A DNA stretch of 64,000 bases from NCBI RefSeq assembly GCF_042408735.1, contig NZ_JBHOQV010000142.1:1-64000 (forward strand), in the 5' to 3' direction. Below the pieces are notes generated by a model. That model searched no databases and was not told the DNA's origin. It saw only the letters and a list, made by a program, of their open reading frames with translations. This document shows positions 26,153 to 34,141 of the stretch, piece after piece (position 1 is the first letter of the stretch; the number at the start of each line of letters is the position of its first letter). Origin of the DNA: Thermogemmatispora sp042408735. Lineage in GTDB: Bacteria > Chloroflexota > Ktedonobacteria > Ktedonobacterales > Ktedonobacteraceae. The translations under genes and the position numbers were made by a program.

Positions 26153-27490
26153 CTAGCCCTGGTCGAGCGCCTGCTGAAGGGCGGCCATAAAATCATGGGG
26201 CGACATGGCCCCGGTCACAAGCGGAGCAGCATTCTGCTGCGAGAGCGTGGTGGCCTTCGTCGAGAAGAGAGCCTCGAACCAGAGCACCGGCTGCCGGACA
26301 GTGGCGATCAGATCGAGGACCAGCCGGGTCAGCGCTGGAACGCTGGCGGGCTGCTGATGGACCACGAAGCCGGTGACGGCCCCTTCCTTCTGCAGCGCCA
26401 CGTCGCCGTAGCGGCGCGCCACGTAGGCCAGCCAGTCGCCGGCGGCGCTGTTGTATTTGGCCTGATTGACCGAGGTCGTCTGGCCGGCGTTCATTGGGGC
26501 CTGGCTGCGATCGCCGCTGCCCCCAGCCACGTTCGGGAAGGGGAAATAGCCAATAGCGTCAGCCCCGATCTTGTTGCGCGCAGGGTCGTTGAAGTCGCGC
26601 AAGGCCCAGCTTCCCATGTAGAAGATGGCCGCCTTCCCCTGCAGGAAAAGATCCTCAGCGGGGTCGTAGTCCAGCTCAGCGACGCCCTTGCCGAAATACC
26701 CTTGTTTGCCAAGAGCGGCCACCGCCTGGGCCGCCTCCACGTAGCCGGGATCGGTCAGCCGGGCCTGCCCGTTCTTGACACGTCGCAGGGCCTCTGGCCC
26801 GTACTTGCGGAAAAGGTAGTTGCCGATCAGGCGCGTCAGGGGCCAGCCCTGAACCCCCGAGGCCGCAAAGGGCTGCACGCCGCGCTGCTGCAACTGGGCC
26901 GCCAGGCTCACCAGCTCGTCCCAGGTCTGAGGCGGCTGCAGCCCATAGCGCCCGAAGAGAGTCTTGTTGTACCAGAAGCCTTCGATGTTCAACTCGAAAG
27001 GCAAGGCCAGGAGCTGATTGTTGAAGAGCTGCTTGACGATCGTGACGGCGGCGGGCACGAGCTGGTCGAGGACCCCCAGTTGCTGGAAGGCCTTTTCCAG
27101 GTCGAGGACCTCGCCGTTTTTCTGAAGCTGAACAAGGGTGTCGACCGGAGGACTGTTGTAAAGCAGAGGAAGGGCTCCCTGCCCGGCCAGCAGCTGCACC
27201 TTCTGATAGAGGTTGGTTTGAGCAATATAGTCCACGGTGAAGCTGACGCCGGCATGGCTCCTGGCGTACTCGCTGGTAATCGTCTCCAGCACCAGCGGCC
27301 AGCCAGTGCCGGCTTGCTGAACGGAAAGGAAGTGGATGGCCAGGGAACTGGAACCGCTGCCTCCCCCACCCGCCTGGCCACCACAGCCACTGAGCAGGGC
27401 GGCTAGCCCAAGCGTGGCGCCTCCAGCCAAACGCACGAACTGGCGCCGATTCAGCAGCGCGTTGAGATCGTCTGTCGTCCGCATAGGCAT
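26153..27490 (-). CDS. Extracellular sugar-binding lipoprotein (ABC transporter)
   Basis: 445 aa. The N-terminus has N-R-R-Q-F-V-R-L-A, a hydrophobic stretch, then lipobox L-S-G-C with Cys36, so it is probably a Tat-exported lipoprotein held at the outer membrane face. The rest is a family-1 solute-binding protein: a hinge-bending two-lobe fold with P-V-D-T-L-V-Q-L, G-L-Q-P-P-Q-T-W-D-E-L and a G-K-A-A-I-F-Y-M-G-S-W block. First gene of the rhamnoside operon. The frame is open to 27829, but that part is Arg/Gly-rich and non-coding in appearance; a strong AGAGGAGGATTC site precedes the ATG at 27490. Confidence 0.9.
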   Translation of the reverse strand: MPMRTTDDLNALLNRRQFVRLAGGATLGLAALLSGCGGQAGGGGSGSSSLAIHFLSVQQAGTGWPLVLETITSEYARSHAGVSFTVDYIAQTNLYQKVQLLAGQGALPLLYNSPPVDTLVQLQKNGEVLDLEKAFQQLGVLDQLVPAAVTIVKQLFNNQLLALPFELNIEGFWYNKTLFGRYGLQPPQTWDELVSLAAQLQQRGVQPFAASGVQGWPLTRLIGNYLFRKYGPEALRRVKNGQARLTDPGYVEAAQAVAALGKQGYFGKGVAELDYDPAEDLFLQGKAAIFYMGSWALRDFNDPARNKIGADAIGYFPFPNVAGGSGDRSQAPMNAGQTTSVNQAKYNSAAGDWLAYVARRYGDVALQKEGAVTGFVVHQQPASVPALTRLVLDLIATVRQPVLWFEALFSTKATTLSQQNAAPLVTGAMSPHDFMAALQQALDQG

Positions 27491-27828
27491 GAATCCTCCT
27501 CTGGATTGCTGGCCACCATAGCCATCAGGAAGGAGGCAGAGCGCTGGTGCTCGCTCTGGTCGGCCCCCCGTTTCCGGCCTCCTCGCTCTGGCTGCCGTCG
27601 GGAGAGGCCCCCGAAAAGAACACCCTCGCCCGCGCTCGCTGCACCCGCCACACTGATGCGCGCCGATTCCTGGTGCTGATCTCCCTGTCCCCAGGCCGGC
27701 TCGCCGGTCACGCCGGCCCCGGCCCTTCTGGTGCCCTCCTTTGAGCGCTCGCGGCCTCTCTGCCGCCCGTGCCGATCTTCTGCCTGTCACTGGAGGCCCG
27801 CCCGGGCTGCCCCAACCCTGGCGGGTCA
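27491..27828 (-). other. Long leader of the rhamnoside operon
   Basis: About 360 bases separate the predicted transcription start (near 27853, minus strand) from the ATG at 27490. No gene or known riboswitch was recognised. Confidence 0.4.
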
Positions 27829-27829
27829 A

Positions 27830-27859
27830 AATTTAAGTAAGTAAGTAAAGTTAGTAGAT
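27830..27859. promoter_or_regulatory. Operator-like AT-rich repeat at the rhamnoside promoter
   Basis: Directly downstream of the minus-strand -10 box lies ATTTAAGTAAGTAAG followed by TAAAGTTAGTAG. The motif AAGTTAGTA recurs in inverted orientation as TACTAACTT in the leader of the ROK gene (28048-28056). The shared motif suggests a site for the ROK protein at both divergent promoters. Confidence 0.5.
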
Positions 27860-27888
27860 AGTATAGCGAGAAGGGGCGGGCTTGTCAA
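27860..27888 (-). promoter_or_regulatory. Consensus promoter of the rhamnoside operon
   Basis: On the minus strand: TTGACA (27888-27883), a 17-base spacer and TATACT (27865-27860). This is close to perfect sigma70 consensus, as expected for a promoter that a repressor holds off. Confidence 0.75.
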
Positions 27889-28011
27889 TGGGCGCCCGCC
27901 GGCGCCGGCGGAGGCCCTGCCCTCTCCTGGATCGTGCCCGACAGGCCCTCGCTGAGCGGCTGAGCGGAAGCGAGAGGCCATAGAGCGGGCTGCCGCAGCC
28001 CGGGCCTGGGC

Positions 28012-28040
28012 TTGACGCCTGCTGGTTTTTGCGCTACCAT
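28012..28040 (+). promoter_or_regulatory. Promoter of the ROK regulator gene
   Basis: TTGACG (28012-28017), a 17-base spacer and TACCAT (28035-28040). The operator-like sequence CTTACTAACTTAAG follows at 28045-28058, between the -10 box and the start codon, suggesting autoregulation. Confidence 0.6.
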
Positions 28041-28065
28041 TTTCCTTACTAACTTAAGAAAGGGG

Positions 28066-29343
28066 GTGGCAGGACTGGCAGCGACGGGACAGCCTCGTAG
28101 GGCGGCGGATCGCTTCTTGATCCGCGGGATCAACCAGAGCCTGGTCTTGAATCTCATTCGGGCCTATGCGCCGATCTCGCGTCCGCGGCTGGCGGCCCTC
28201 TCTGGCCTGAGCCAGGTAACGATTATTAAGATCGTCAATGCGCTGCTGGAGCGTCAACTGGTGCTGGAGCGCGAGGGCATGGAGTCGACCGGTGGGCGGC
28301 GGGCTGCGCTGCTGGAGCTGCACCCGGAGGGGGGCTTTGCCATCGGCCTGATCCCGCAGCCCGATTCGCTGACGGCGGCCATCGTCAATCTGACCGGGAA
28401 GCTGGTGGCGGCCCGCCAGTGGTCGCTGGCGCTGGCCGGCCAGCAGCAGCAGGCGCTGGATCTGATGGCGGCCTGCGTCGAGGAGCTACTCGCCGAGAGC
28501 CTGCTGCCGCGGGGGCGCGTCATTGGGTTGGGGCTGGGCCTGAGCGGCTTGATCGATAGCGAGGGGGGGGCTTGCCTGCAGTCGCACATTCTCGGCTGGA
28601 AGGAGCTGCTGATTCGCGAGCCGTTGGAGCAGCGGCTGGGCCTGCCGGTCTTCGTCGATAACGATGTCAACTGTCTGGCCATCTCGGAGAAGCTTTTTGG
28701 GCTGGCGCGGCCTTTCAATCACGCTCTGGTGGTGGCCATTGGGCGCGGTGTGGGCCTGGGCCTGATCCTCAACGGCGATCTCTATCGTGGCGCCTTCGGG
28801 GGGGCGGGCGAGTTCGGTCATACGGTGGTGGCTTTCGATGGGCGGCGCTGCAACTGTGGTAAGCGTGGCTGTCTGGAGACCTATGTCTCGGAGGCCGGTA
28901 TTGTCCAGAATTATCTGGAGGCTGTTCAGGGGGCGAGCGCGGTCCCGCTGCAGCTTGATCCGGCCTGGCCGCAGCCCGCGCCGGCGCTGAGCGAGGTCAT
29001 TGCCCGCGCCAGGGCGGGCGAGGAGGCGGCGCGGGCGGCTATTGGGCGCGCCGGCCTCCTGCTGGGGGTGGCCCTGGCCAATCTGGTCAATCTGCTCAAT
29101 CCCGAGTGCATTCTGCTCTCCAGTCCCGATACCTCTCTGGGCGTCAGCGACCTGCTCCTCGATTCGCTGCGCGCTACCTTTGAGCAGCATGTCTTTGCGC
29201 AGATGGGGCGCGACCTGCGTTTTCTGACGGTCAAGAAGCCGGGCTATGAGACCTGGGCCAGGGGGGCTGCCAGTCTGGTGCTGCGCCACTTTTTCGCCCC
29301 GCCGGCCCAACTGCGGGCCGAGCCAGGACTGCCCGAGGGCTGA
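28066..29343 (+). CDS. ROK-family transcriptional regulator
   Basis: 425 aa from a GTG at 28066. A winged helix-turn-helix at the N-terminus (about 20-80; S-R-P-R-L-A-A-L-S-G-L-S-Q-V-T-I) is followed by an actin-like ROK domain: G-L-G-L-S-G-L-I-D, F-V-D-N-D-V-N, G-V-G-L-G-L-I-L-N-G and the zinc motif C-N-C-G-K-R-G-C-L-E. XylR/NagC-type repressors of this family bind a sugar and release DNA. It is divergent from the rhamnoside operon and probably represses it and itself. Start is uncertain: the frame opens at a TTG (28012), but that is the -35 box. The AAAGGGG site is very close to the GTG; a later TTG near 28117 is possible. Confidence 0.85.
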   Translation: MAGLAATGQPRRAADRFLIRGINQSLVLNLIRAYAPISRPRLAALSGLSQVTIIKIVNALLERQLVLEREGMESTGGRRAALLELHPEGGFAIGLIPQPDSLTAAIVNLTGKLVAARQWSLALAGQQQQALDLMAACVEELLAESLLPRGRVIGLGLGLSGLIDSEGGACLQSHILGWKELLIREPLEQRLGLPVFVDNDVNCLAISEKLFGLARPFNHALVVAIGRGVGLGLILNGDLYRGAFGGAGEFGHTVVAFDGRRCNCGKRGCLETYVSEAGIVQNYLEAVQGASAVPLQLDPAWPQPAPALSEVIARARAGEEAARAAIGRAGLLLGVALANLVNLLNPECILLSSPDTSLGVSDLLLDSLRATFEQHVFAQMGRDLRFLTVKKPGYETWARGAASLVLRHFFAPPAQLRAEPGLPEG

Positions 29344-29668
29344 GGGGAGGAGCGCGGCGCGGCCCTATGGGGGGAAGATGATCCCTGGTTGTCCTCCCGC
29401 TGGGCTGGCCTTCTGGCCCTGGCTCGGGTACTGTCTTCTCTATATACAGGCAAGCTGAGCAGCAGGGGGCGGAGATGGCCGGGCTGGCCCGGCCCGGGCC
29501 GCCGGACCGGCGGGCCTCGCCTCAGGGACGCCAGAAGGCGCCCTCCTCTCTCGCTCTTGTCCCGCTCGTGCGCTCCGCTTCCCTCGCTGGCTCCCTGGCT
29601 CGCTTGTGGCTGATCGCCCGTAGCGTAGCTCCACCCTTATTTGCTCCTATGCGGGAGGACCCACTGCC
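29344..29668. other. Spacer before the MFS-hyu operon
   Basis: 325 bases. A GC palindrome (GGCCCGGGCC) near 29492 and a TATATA (29441-29446) without a good -35 are visible. No gene is recognised. Confidence 0.35.
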
Positions 29669-30997
29669 ATGAACCTTGAGCAAGGGCACAGTAGCAGCAG
29701 CCTCGCTACCCCCCAGCGTAGTCGTCTTCTCTCTCTGGACTGGTACCGCACTCTGCGCGGCTCCTCCAGGCATGCCTTCTGGGCCGCTTTTCTCGGCTAC
29801 GCCCTCGATGCCTTCGATTACCAGATCTTCTCCTTCGTGCTGACGGCCACGGCGGCGGCCTTTGGCCTGACGACCGGCCAGTCGGGCCTGATTGCTACAG
29901 TGACGCTGGTGGTCTCGGCCTTCGGCGGCATTCTGGCCGGCGTCTTCGCCGATCTGATCGGGCGCGTCCGGACCCTGATGTTGACGATTGCCGTCTATTC
30001 GCTCTTTACTTTTCTCTCGGGCCTGGCGCCCAACTATGGCTTCCTGCTGCTCTTCCGTTCGCTGCAGGGCCTGGGCTTCGGCGGCGAGTGGGCCGCGGGG
30101 GCCATTCTGATCGCCGAGGTGGCCGACCCGGCCCAGCGTGGGCGCGTGCTCGGGATGGTGCAAAGCTCGTGGGCTGTCGGTTGGGGCCTTGCTCTGGTGG
30201 CCTATACGCTGGTGTTCTCTTTCTTCCCGGCCTCGATCGCCTGGCGCATCTCTTTCTGCCTGGGCATCCTGCCCGGCCTGCTGACGCTCTATGTGCGCTC
30301 GCGCGTGTCGGAGCCGGAGGTCTTTGTGCAGACGCGCGCCGCTGAGCAGCAGGCGTCCGGGGACCAGGCGCGCGCCTACAGTACGCGCCGCTCGCTGCTG
30401 CAGATCTTTCAGCCGGACCTGCTCGGGCGGACGCTGCCGGCCACCTTGCTGGCCATTGGGGCCCAGGGGGGCTATTATGCTATCTTTACCTGGCTGCCGA
30501 CCTTCTTGAAGACGGTCCGCCATCTCTCGGTGGTGGGCAGCGCTCCCTATCTGGCTGTGGTCATTATCGGCTCGTTTGTGGGCTATGTGACCAGTGGCTA
30601 CATCAACGACTGGCTGGGCCGCCGCCCGACCTTTGCCATCTACGCGTTCTGCAGTGCCGTCTTGATTTTCCTCTATACCCAGATTCCGGCGGGGGCCAAC
30701 GGGCTGCTCCTGGTCCTGGGGGCCCCTCTGGGCTTCTTTGCTTCGGGAATCTTCAGCGGCTTCGGCTCCTTCCTGGCTGAGATCTTCCCCTCGCGGGCCC
30801 GCGGGGCCGGCCAGGGCTTCTGCTACAACTTCGGGCGCGGCGTCGGGGCCTTCTTCCCGACCATTATCGGCTTCCTGTCGGCGGCCATTGGCCTGGGCGG
30901 CGCCATCGGCTTCGGCGCCTGTGCCTACGCGCTTTGCCTGATCGCTCTCCTGCTCCTGCCGGAGACGCGCGGCAAGCGCCTGGTGGCCGTCGATTAG
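29669..30997 (+). CDS. MFS metabolite:proton symporter
   Basis: 442 aa, 12 membrane segments. The MFS loop signature is G-V-F-A-D-L-I-G-R-V-R after segment 2, with G-F-G-G-E-W-A-A-G-A in segment 4 and L-G-R-R-P in the central loop. This is the pattern of the metabolite:H+ symporter group (aromatic acid, sialate, shikimate or proline/betaine carriers). It heads a cluster with DUF1445, HyuA and HyuB on the same strand, so its likely cargo is the cyclic amide or its precursor used by those enzymes. Specificity cannot be read from sequence. Confidence 0.85.
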   Translation: MNLEQGHSSSSLATPQRSRLLSLDWYRTLRGSSRHAFWAAFLGYALDAFDYQIFSFVLTATAAAFGLTTGQSGLIATVTLVVSAFGGILAGVFADLIGRVRTLMLTIAVYSLFTFLSGLAPNYGFLLLFRSLQGLGFGGEWAAGAILIAEVADPAQRGRVLGMVQSSWAVGWGLALVAYTLVFSFFPASIAWRISFCLGILPGLLTLYVRSRVSEPEVFVQTRAAEQQASGDQARAYSTRRSLLQIFQPDLLGRTLPATLLAIGAQGGYYAIFTWLPTFLKTVRHLSVVGSAPYLAVVIIGSFVGYVTSGYINDWLGRRPTFAIYAFCSAVLIFLYTQIPAGANGLLLVLGAPLGFFASGIFSGFGSFLAEIFPSRARGAGQGFCYNFGRGVGAFFPTIIGFLSAAIGLGGAIGFGACAYALCLIALLLLPETRGKRLVAVD

Positions 30998-31009
30998 CGG
31001 AGTGGCTCC

Positions 31010-31082
31010 GGCCGATCGATGAGCCGGCTGGCTGACCGATCGACTGACCGACCGACCGACACTGACTGACTGGTTGATCGAG
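31010..31082. repeat. CGAC/TGAC simple repeats
   Basis: A spacer of degenerate 4-base units (GACC, GACT, TGAC) between the MFS and DUF1445 genes, with an AAAGGAGG ribosome site directly after it. Confidence 0.75.
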
Positions 31083-31116
31083 AGGCAAGCAGAGAAAGGA
31101 GGTTCTGACGGCTGCA

Positions 31117-31932
31117 ATGCAGATGGAGGAACTGGCCCATTTGAGCGCGGCCGAGGTGCGGCAGGCGATCCGCGCGGGCCGCTGGCGGCGCCCGACGACC
31201 GGGCTGGCCCTGGGCTATGTGCAGGCCAATCTGGTCATTCTGCCTGCCGACTGGGCTGAAGAGTTTGCGGAGTTCTGTCGGCGCAATCCTCAGGCGCTGC
31301 CCTTGCTGGAGATGACGGCGCCCGGCGATCCCGAGCCGCGCCGCCTGGCGCCGGGGGCCGACCTGCGCACCGATCTGCCGCGCTACCGCCTCTATCGCGA
31401 AGGCCGTCTGGTCGAGGAGCGGGAGGACCTCCTCCCGCTCTGGCGTTCCGATCTGGTGGCCTTTCTGTTGGGCTGCTCGTTCTCGGCGGAGCGGGCCTTG
31501 CTGGAGGCCGGCGTGCGCCTGCGCCATCTGGAGGAGGGGCGCAATGTGGCTATGTATCGCACCAGCCGGCCCTGTCAGGCCACGGCCCGCCTGCATGGGC
31601 CGCTGGTGGTGAGCATGCGCCCGCTCAGGAGCAGTGAGGTGGGGCGGGCGACGGAGGTGACGGCGCGTTATCCGCTGGCTCACGGGGCCCCGGTACACTG
31701 CGGCGATCCGGCGGCCCTGGGGATCGCCGATCTGGCCCGCCCCGACTGGGGCGATCCTATCGACCTGGCCCCCGAGGAGGTGCCGGTCTTTTGGGCCTGC
31801 GGCGTGACGCCGCAGGCGGTGATCGCCGAGAGCCGGCCACCGCTTGCCATCACCCACGCCCCAGGCTATATGTTTATTACCGATTGGCGCGACCAGGATA
31901 TCGACCAGCGCCCGGGCGCGGGCCTGTTCTGA
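31117..31932 (+). CDS. DUF1445 (UPF0317) putative hydro-lyase
   Basis: 271 aa. It has the whole-length DUF1445 pattern: A-G-Y/L-G-Y-V-Q-A-N-L, F-L-L-G-C-S-F-S, N-V-A-M-Y-R-T, L-V-V-S-M-R-P, V-H-x-G-D-P-x-x-L-G-I, V-F-W-A-C-G-V-T-P-Q, and an end with H-A-P-G-Y-M-F-I-T-D. Members are called putative hydro-lyases; the mammalian D-glutamate cyclase (DGLUCY) contains this domain. Next to hyuA/hyuB, a step that makes or opens 5-oxoproline or a related cyclic amide is plausible but unproven. AAAGGAGG lies 14 bases upstream of the ATG, a rather long spacing. Confidence 0.85.
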   Translation: MQMEELAHLSAAEVRQAIRAGRWRRPTTGLALGYVQANLVILPADWAEEFAEFCRRNPQALPLLEMTAPGDPEPRRLAPGADLRTDLPRYRLYREGRLVEEREDLLPLWRSDLVAFLLGCSFSAERALLEAGVRLRHLEEGRNVAMYRTSRPCQATARLHGPLVVSMRPLRSSEVGRATEVTARYPLAHGAPVHCGDPAALGIADLARPDWGDPIDLAPEEVPVFWACGVTPQAVIAESRPPLAITHAPGYMFITDWRDQDIDQRPGAGLF

Positions 31933-32038
31933 TCGACCGGAGTGAGAAGGGCAGGGCGGGCGCTGTCTGCGCTGCGCCGCGCTGGCCAGCTTGCTGCCTG
32001 TCGTTGTAGAGGAGAGAGGATTGTCGAGGAGCACAGTG

Positions 32039-34141
32039 ATGACTGCTATTCTTGCCGGAGTTGATACGGGAGGCACGTTTACCGATCTGGTGCTCTTTCA
32101 GGAGGGACGGCTGCGCGTTCATAAGGTATTCTCGACGCCGCACGATCCGTCGCAGGCTATTCTGACCGGCCTGCAGGAGCTGGGGGCCTTGCCGCGCCTG
32201 CGCACGCTGGTGCACGGCTCGACGGTGGCCACCAATGCCGTGCTGGAGGGCAAGGGGGCCCGCACCGGGCTGATTACGACGGCGGGTTTCCGCGATGTGC
32301 TGGAGATCGGGCGGCAGACGCGGCCCAGCCTCTATAATCTGCGCGTGCAGAAGGTGCCGCCCCTGGTGCCGCGCGCGCGCCGCGTCGAGGTGCGCGAACG
32401 CCTCAATGAGCGCGGCGAGGTCCTTCTTCCCCTCGATGAGGGGTCGCTGGAGGAGGCTCTGGCCACCCTGGCCCGCGAGGAGGTGGAGGCGGTGGCGGTG
32501 GTGCTGCTCTTCAGCTTCGCCAATCCGGCCCATGAGCAGCGGGTGGCCGAGGCGGCCCGCCGGCGGGGCTGGTACGTCTCGGCCTCGGCGGAGGTCCTGC
32601 CGGAGTTCCGCGAGTATGAGCGCACCAGTACGCTGGTGCTCAATGCCTATGTGGGGCCGCTGATCGATCGCTACCTTGGCCAGTTGGAGCGGGCCTTGCC
32701 GGCGGGCACGGGTCTGCGTATCATGCAGTCCAACGGCGGCTCGATCTCCAGCGCGATGGCGCGGCGCGAAGCGGCCCGGACGCTGCTCTCCGGCCCGGCG
32801 GCGGGCGTGGTGGGGGCGCGCTTTGTGGCCCGCGCCTCCGGAATCGAGCGCCTGATCGCTCTCGATATCGGCGGTACGTCGACCGATGTGGCTCTGGTCG
32901 ATGGGGCGATTACGGAGACGACCGATGGGCGCATTGGGGGCTATCCGACGAAGCTGCCGATGATCGATATCCATACGGTGGGGGCTGGTGGGGGGAGTCT
33001 GGCCTGGTTTGATCTGGGTGGGGCCTTGCGTGTGGGGCCGCGCTCGGCGGGGGCCGTGCCTGGGCCGGCGGCCTACGGGCGCGGCGGCACGGAGGCCACG
33101 GTGACCGATGCCCATGTGGTCCTCGGACGCCTGCTGCCGGAGGCCTTTCTCGGCGGCAGCATGCGCCTGGATGTGGCCCAGGCCCGCCAGGCTCTGGGGA
33201 CTGTCGCCGCCCGCCTGGGGGCCTCGCTGGAGGAGGCCGCCCTCGGCATTGTGCGCATTGCCAACGCCAATATGGAGGCCGCCATTCGCCTGATCTCGGT
33301 GGAGCGCGGGCTGGATCCGCGTCACTTTACGCTGGTGGCCTTTGGTGGGGCCGGCCCGCTGCACGCCTGCGAGCTGGCGGCGGCCCTCTCGATTCCACGC
33401 GTTCTGATCCCGGCGGCTCCGGGGGTGCTCTCGGCCCTGGGGATGCTGGTGGCCGATGTGCTCAAGGATTATGTGCGTACCCTGATGGTGCCGATCGAGC
33501 AGGAGACGGCCCAGGCGGCGATCGAAGCGGCCCTGGCCAGCCTGGAAGAGCAGGGGCGGGCCGATCTGCTGGCCGAGGGCTTTGCTGCGGAGCAGATCCA
33601 GATTGAGCGCTATCTGGATCTGCGCTACGTGGGCCAGTCCTATGAGTTGACCGTGCCGTTCGGCGGCGACTGCGCCCGCGCGGCCCAACAGTTCCACCTG
33701 GCCCACGAGCGGCGCTTTGGCTACAGCGATCCCAACGAGCCGGTGCAGGTGGTCAATGTGCGCCTGAAGGCCCGTGGCCTGGTTGAGCCGCCGGTCCTGG
33801 AGCGTCAGCCGCTGCAGCCCGAGGCGCTGGTGGCGCCCCTGGAGCGGCGCCAGGTGATCTTCGCCGGGGAGCGGGGACCACAGGCTCTGGAGGCCGCCGT
33901 CTACGCCCGGGAGGCCCTCCTGCCGGGGACCCAGTTTGGCGGTCCGGCCATTGTGACGCAGTACGATACGACGACCGTGGTGCCGCCGGGCTGGCGGGCG
34001 CGGGTCGATGGGGTGGGCAATCTCTTGATCGAGCTGGCCGGCGATGGCCCGGCGCCTGCTCCGCGGCTCCTGCAGCAGCGCCGCCTGCCCGAGGGAGCGG
34101 CTCTGCCCCAGTTGGCTGAGGAGGGGACGCACGTATGGTAG
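32039..34141 (+). CDS. hyuA: Hydantoinase/5-oxoprolinase subunit A
   Basis: 700 aa from the ATG at 32039 (AGGAG eight bases upstream). The N-terminal Hydantoinase_A_N domain starts with G-V-D-T-G-G-T-F-T-D. A central domain holds A-L-D-I-G-G-T-S-T-D-V, the second phosphate-binding motif of this actin-like ATPase fold, with the G-G-A-G-P-L-H-A block beyond. Family enzymes couple ATP hydrolysis to opening of cyclic amides (hydantoin, N-methylhydantoin, 5-oxoproline) or, in acetone/acetophenone carboxylases, to substrate phosphorylation. It works with the B subunit encoded next (7-bp overlap). The substrate is not determinable; the DUF1445 neighbour favours 5-oxoproline chemistry. Confidence 0.88.
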   Translation: MTAILAGVDTGGTFTDLVLFQEGRLRVHKVFSTPHDPSQAILTGLQELGALPRLRTLVHGSTVATNAVLEGKGARTGLITTAGFRDVLEIGRQTRPSLYNLRVQKVPPLVPRARRVEVRERLNERGEVLLPLDEGSLEEALATLAREEVEAVAVVLLFSFANPAHEQRVAEAARRRGWYVSASAEVLPEFREYERTSTLVLNAYVGPLIDRYLGQLERALPAGTGLRIMQSNGGSISSAMARREAARTLLSGPAAGVVGARFVARASGIERLIALDIGGTSTDVALVDGAITETTDGRIGGYPTKLPMIDIHTVGAGGGSLAWFDLGGALRVGPRSAGAVPGPAAYGRGGTEATVTDAHVVLGRLLPEAFLGGSMRLDVAQARQALGTVAARLGASLEEAALGIVRIANANMEAAIRLISVERGLDPRHFTLVAFGGAGPLHACELAAALSIPRVLIPAAPGVLSALGMLVADVLKDYVRTLMVPIEQETAQAAIEAALASLEEQGRADLLAEGFAAEQIQIERYLDLRYVGQSYELTVPFGGDCARAAQQFHLAHERRFGYSDPNEPVQVVNVRLKARGLVEPPVLERQPLQPEALVAPLERRQVIFAGERGPQALEAAVYAREALLPGTQFGGPAIVTQYDTTTVVPPGWRARVDGVGNLLIELAGDGPAPAPRLLQQRRLPEGAALPQLAEEGTHVW

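Noticed and set aside
26153..27829. 558-aa form of the sugar-binding protein
   Set aside because: The extra 113 residues are Arg/Gly-rich and precede a clear signal peptide with its own AGAGGAGGATTC site.
28012..28065. TTG start for the ROK regulator
   Set aside because: This TTG is the -35 box of a well-spaced promoter, so it lies upstream of the transcript.
31010..31082. CRISPR-like array in simple repeats
   Set aside because: The units are 4 bases and degenerate, with no spacers between conserved 24-40-base repeats; the same holds for the other repeat spacers.
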